Both the position numbers and the translations under genes were made by a program. Below the pieces are notes generated by a model. That model was not told where the DNA came from. It did no database searches and saw only the letters and a program-made list of their open reading frames with translations. DNA of 43,465 bases from UMGS1908 sp045655005 (GTDB lineage: Bacteria > Bacillota > Clostridia > Christensenellales > UBA1242): assembly GCA_045655005.1 (NCBI GenBank), contig JAZOOJ010000004.1, positions 1 to 43,465 of the forward strand. The letters are read 5' to 3'. The stretch's first letter is position 1. Each line of letters begins with the position of its first letter. Positions 40,331 through 43,465 of this stretch are shown in pieces.

Positions 40331-41356
40331 CTAATGTTTAAGTAGTAAGAATAGCAATAATCCCACACCAACAATCGCTGAAACAAGCCCTAATAATTTC
40401 CAGAAGGATTTTGGGGATTTGCCATATACCTTTCCATTATCTCCATTTATATAACAATGGAAATCCTTTTTCTTATAGTGATAATGATTTGCCCATATCG
40501 GGAAATATACATAACTATTTGTCACGTCACTTAATATTGTTGTAGATTTAAAAAATGATACATTGTCATATCTGGAATTTAGCCTTGATTTTAGCCTTGA
40601 TGCCTCTGAACTTGAAACCTCATCCTTTGTCCCATTATACGCATCGTGAACAGAATAATCACTACCCACACCAGTAAATCCAAGCATATATTCACTTTGA
40701 TAAGATTTTACATTAGAAATATTACAACAATCCAACTTCCTAAAAATTTTAGATGACAATCCTTTATTTGCCGTATAAATATAATTATAAAACTCTTTCG
40801 TTTCTATATCATTAATGTAACGTGTAGGCCCCCTTCTTTTGTTACCCCTTCTATCTTCATAGTCGTTAGAACATGAAGCGGAATATTCCGTCGTCGCCGT
40901 GAAATTAAATAAAAATATTGGAGCATATAATCCCGAAAGCTTTTTAAGTTTCGCTAATTTTTTTAAGTCATTTGGAGCAAATTTACGAGATTTAATCCAC
41001 TTGTCAAAAATTGTAACGGCTTCATCTTTTGAAATTTTGAACGGTACCACTGCAATAGGATGAACACCACTTTCTTGCACTTCTTTTAGATCTTTATTTC
41101 CGCATGACGGACACCTTGTAAGTGTTTTATCATCAAATGTTGCAATATGAGTAGTACACGAATTACACTGAAATATATGCCGTGCATCTTTATACCCCAC
41201 GTATTCTAAATCGCTTGTATATGGCATTACAACCACATTTGCTTTTTTGTCAATAATTTCACTCTCATTACCGCAATATTCACACATTAATTCTTGTGTT
41301 TCTGCATTAAATAATAAATTCCCACCACAACTTTCACATTTAAACGTTTTTCCCAT
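40331..41356 (-). CDS. Double zinc-ribbon protein with a C-terminal membrane anchor
   Basis: A 341-residue protein with two zinc ribbons at the N-terminus: FKCESCGG with MCEYCGNE (about residues 7-28), and FQCNSCTTH with RCPSCGNK (about 64-85). A middle region, from VVPFKISKDEAVTIFDKWIK through SGLYAPIFLFNF to YFPIWANHYHYKKKDFHCYI, is typical of zinc-ribbon membrane proteins of unknown role. A single C-terminal helix near 318-339 (LLGLVSAIVGVGLLLFLLL) suggests a tail anchor with the ribbons in the cytoplasm. AGGGAT precedes the ATG. It is the last gene of the right-hand operon. Confidence 0.75.
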   Translation of the reverse strand: MGKTFKCESCGGNLLFNAETQELMCEYCGNESEIIDKKANVVVMPYTSDLEYVGYKDARHIFQCNSCTTHIATFDDKTLTRCPSCGNKDLKEVQESGVHPIAVVPFKISKDEAVTIFDKWIKSRKFAPNDLKKLAKLKKLSGLYAPIFLFNFTATTEYSASCSNDYEDRRGNKRRGPTRYINDIETKEFYNYIYTANKGLSSKIFRKLDCCNISNVKSYQSEYMLGFTGVGSDYSVHDAYNGTKDEVSSSEASRLKSRLNSRYDNVSFFKSTTILSDVTNSYVYFPIWANHYHYKKKDFHCYINGDNGKVYGKSPKSFWKLLGLVSAIVGVGLLLFLLLKH

Positions 41357-41398
41357 AATTTTATCCCTAAGTCTATATTTAACAATACGCTTTGTTAA

Positions 41399-41953
41399 TT
41401 AATATTCTGTCCTTAATTCATAGATTATTATGTTTTCATTATTTACACCCAACAACTTATCAAAATATGCAAACTCTACAATTATATCTTTTAATTTTTG
41501 TTTTACTATATAATTATAAACATCATTAAAACAAGGTATTTGATCTAATGTTTTGTCGTCAAAAATAGTTGTCACGAAATTAAAATCTGGATCATTAATA
41601 GCATCTCTTACAGAATATCTACAATTTGTTGACAGCACAGCACTCACATTTGTATCTGTAATTAAAATTTCGCCGACCAGTAATTGATTCTCCAAATAAT
41701 TAAATGAACTTACATTAACTGAAAATAGATCATAACCAGTTACTTCATTTAAAATATCTTTCGCCTCAACTTTTAACTTAAAATTACCACCAGCCTTTGA
41801 CTTATCTCTAATTGCATAAAAGCTTGCGGAATACCTATTAATAAAATCTTCCAATTCTCTTATTTCATAAGACCTAAAAATCTCCTCGGAAAAGCGATTT
41901 AACCCAAGTTCAATTATTTTATTATAACTTTCAATTTTATTTGTAATTTTCAT
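41399..41953 (-). CDS. Unknown protein overlapping the HD-domain gene
   Basis: I do not recognise this 184-residue soluble protein. It is mixed alpha/beta, with EIFRSYEIRELEDFINRY near residue 25, ENQLLVGEILITDTNVSAVL in the middle and VVEFAYFDKLLG-like text near the end (IIVEFAYFDKLLGVNNENII). There is no signal, membrane or metal motif. Its ATG lies inside the end of the HD gene (17-base overlap), so translation is coupled. Confidence 0.7.
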   Translation of the reverse strand: MKITNKIESYNKIIELGLNRFSEEIFRSYEIRELEDFINRYSASFYAIRDKSKAGGNFKLKVEAKDILNEVTGYDLFSVNVSSFNYLENQLLVGEILITDTNVSAVLSTNCRYSVRDAINDPDFNFVTTIFDDKTLDQIPCFNDVYNYIVKQKLKDIIVEFAYFDKLLGVNNENIIIYELRTEY

Positions 41954-42557
41954 TTATAAACTCTTCTAACACCTTTATCTTGTCTTGTGCGATTTTATTT
42001 GCAGTTTTTGTATAAAGATTTTTTGCATTAGGTATCATTGTTCTATAAATGTAATGACAAGTAGACAGCGGATTTATATCCGGGATATAATCTTCGCAGT
42101 CTAATGGTAAATCTATCGTCGTTGGAATATTATTGGTTTCGCAATATTTTAAAGTTCTTTGAATACCTATTTCACCTATCGCATCTAACGCATCTGCATC
42201 TTGAACAATTAATGTCTCAAATGAACAATTTTTATTTTCTTTATTATCGTGATTTTTAACAACTTCCAAAATCTCATCAAGTTTGGATAAATCAACACCA
42301 CAAGACATCAATAAAGCTTTTACTTCTTCTAAACTATCTTTTGGTGCAACATATCTTTTTAACTTCGCAGACATTAATCTATGAACATCGTGCACAAGAG
42401 CAGAAACAGCAACAATATATAAATCGCCACCTTCTTCCCTTTGTATTTCTAAGGCATTATCTAAAACTCTTTCAAGATGAGATATATCGTGCCCAGTTTT
42501 CTCATCTTTAAATAGATTATTTAACTCAACTTTTAATTTCTTTAATATTTCTGTCAC
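41937..42557 (-). CDS. HD-domain phosphohydrolase
   Basis: A 206-residue metal-dependent phosphohydrolase of the YpgQ/YedJ kind. The metal ligands are seen in order: GHDISHLERVLDNAL (His near residue 23), ALVHDVHR (the HD pair near 52), VKNHDNKENK, and VQDADALDAIGEIGI with the final Asp. Relatives hydrolyse nucleoside triphosphates or diphosphates. The start is GTG at 42557-42555, with AAAGGAGG six bases upstream. It lies 11 bases after the metallophosphoesterase gene, so two phosphate-ester hydrolases share this operon. Confidence 0.85.
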   Translation of the reverse strand: MTEILKKLKVELNNLFKDEKTGHDISHLERVLDNALEIQREEGGDLYIVAVSALVHDVHRLMSAKLKRYVAPKDSLEEVKALLMSCGVDLSKLDEILEVVKNHDNKENKNCSFETLIVQDADALDAIGEIGIQRTLKYCETNNIPTTIDLPLDCEDYIPDINPLSTCHYIYRTMIPNAKNLYTKTANKIAQDKIKVLEEFINENYK

Positions 42558-42568
42558 TTTAACCTCCT

Positions 42569-43393
42569 TTAAAATTTGTAACCCATATTTTTTAAATTTC
42601 CCATTGCCTTAGATATTCCACGATATTTTGCATTAAACAATTCATCATAGTACGATTCTTTCTCTGGACTTTCTTTATTATCCTCAAATTCTCTTTCAAT
42701 ATCATATTCTACACTTTGAAAAGAAATTGATAAGTCGTCTATTCCCTCACAATTCTCAGTTCCATCAATAATAACATAATGTGCTTGCCTAATCTCCATG
42801 GCTTTTGCATTTAATTCTTCATCAAATATCAAACAGCCCGGACAACCCACACTTCCACTATTGACTATTGTTCTATTATATATTTTTTCCATAAACTGAT
42901 AATGCACATGCCCAAATATAACAATATCGGCGATCCCGTGCGAATCTGTATGCTCAGTTGGACAAAACAACTGATATTTTTCATTAAAATTCATATTGTA
43001 GTTATTGACTGTTTTATATGGAGATTCTGGGTGTGCATGAAAAAATCTTACTAAATTCCCTGACAGTCTAATTTCATAACATAAGGGCAATTGCGACAAA
43101 AATTTTAAATCATCATCATTTAGTAATGATTGATTGTGTTTAATTCGTTCATATTCTTCTATATCATTTTTAAAATTATCTGCATTTTGAGAAAATCTAT
43201 CGTCGGTATTTCCTCTAAGTATTACATCACATTTTTCCTTCACTAAGTCTATACATTTCCTAGCATTAATACCTTTCCCAATTATATCTCCCAAACAAAC
43301 AACCTTATCTACGCCTTTTTTTTCAATATCTGCAAAAACAGTTTTCAGTGCTTGATAATTTGCATGTATATCTGAAATGATCGCTATTTTCAT
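42569..43393 (-). CDS. Metallophosphoesterase (calcineurin-like)
   Basis: A 274-residue enzyme with the five blocks of the family: ISDIHANYQAL, CLGDIIGKG, LRGNTDDRF, FFHAHPESP and IFGHVHYQF, then VNSGSVGCPG. All metal-binding Asp, His and Asn residues are present. It resembles YfcE/MJ0936-type phosphodiesterases. The length is slightly above the norm because of a charged C-terminal tail of about 50 residues (REFEDNKESPEKESYYDEL). AAAGGTG precedes the ATG. A TATACT at 43435-43430 on the minus strand could be the -10, with only a weak -35 (ATACAA) at 17 bases. The last 72 bases hold no other feature. Confidence 0.88.
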   Translation of the reverse strand: MKIAIISDIHANYQALKTVFADIEKKGVDKVVCLGDIIGKGINARKCIDLVKEKCDVILRGNTDDRFSQNADNFKNDIEEYERIKHNQSLLNDDDLKFLSQLPLCYEIRLSGNLVRFFHAHPESPYKTVNNYNMNFNEKYQLFCPTEHTDSHGIADIVIFGHVHYQFMEKIYNRTIVNSGSVGCPGCLIFDEELNAKAMEIRQAHYVIIDGTENCEGIDDLSISFQSVEYDIEREFEDNKESPEKESYYDELFNAKYRGISKAMGNLKNMGYKF

Positions 43394-43465
43394 AATTTAC
43401 ACCTTTTAAATAAAATCTTTATTAAATTTAGTATATCATAAAACAATTTATTTTGTATACTTTTT

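Overview
This window is a stretch of low-GC chromosome, probably from an anaerobic, gut-type member of the Firmicutes (Clostridia-like). The reasons are a dcw cluster in Firmicutes order, a class B PBP with a PASTA domain, a DNPR motif in MurE that predicts meso-diaminopimelate, a superoxide reductase, strong Shine-Dalgarno (SD) sites and sigma-A promoters, and the standard genetic code. Nearly every gene is on the minus strand. The exceptions are an XRE-type regulator at 27043 and a lone structured RNA at about 40001-40303. I see no tRNA, rRNA, CRISPR array, transposase or integrase.

Layout, read in the direction of transcription (right to left). (a) 43393-40331: an operon of a metallophosphoesterase, an HD phosphohydrolase, an unknown protein and a zinc-ribbon membrane protein. 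(b) 40001-40303 (+): an isolated RNA with its own promoter and terminator, plus a 12-codon ORF with a strong SD. (c) 39874-37682: a five-gene operon holding superoxide reductase, a DUF1653 protein and three poorly characterised proteins. (d) dtd, then a previously easy-to-miss 35-codon gene at 36959-37066. (e) A P-loop kinase and a nucleoside phosphorylase, then a two-gene unit of unknowns, then a YhhN-type membrane protein and an iron alcohol dehydrogenase. (f) A large BspA-like leucine-rich-repeat surface protein. (g) A pair made of an FtsK-like protein that lacks its Walker A motif and a WYL regulator. (h) The XRE gene, apparently leaderless, divergent from a glycosyltransferase - acyltransferase - acyl-ACP thioesterase group likely to act on membrane lipids. 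(i) A small P-loop kinase, a type IIA topoisomerase A subunit and a YcxB-like protein. (j) A 10-kb envelope locus with a 1947-residue surface protein, an InlB-like repeat protein, an EEP-fold protein, an alpha/beta hydrolase and a secreted protein. (k) 9153-121: the division and cell-wall cluster mraZ-rsmH-ftsL-pbp-murE-mraY-murD-ftsW with MraZ boxes at its promoter.

The most notable items are the unassigned RNA at 40001-40303; a murE whose P-loop lysine codon reads as asparagine; three proteins that keep a recognisable fold but have lost catalytic residues (EEP, NlpC/P60-like and FtsK-like); a hairpin that buries the SD of the PBP gene; and the 35-codon gene with a full set of expression signals. 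Assignments rest on motifs read by eye, with no database search.
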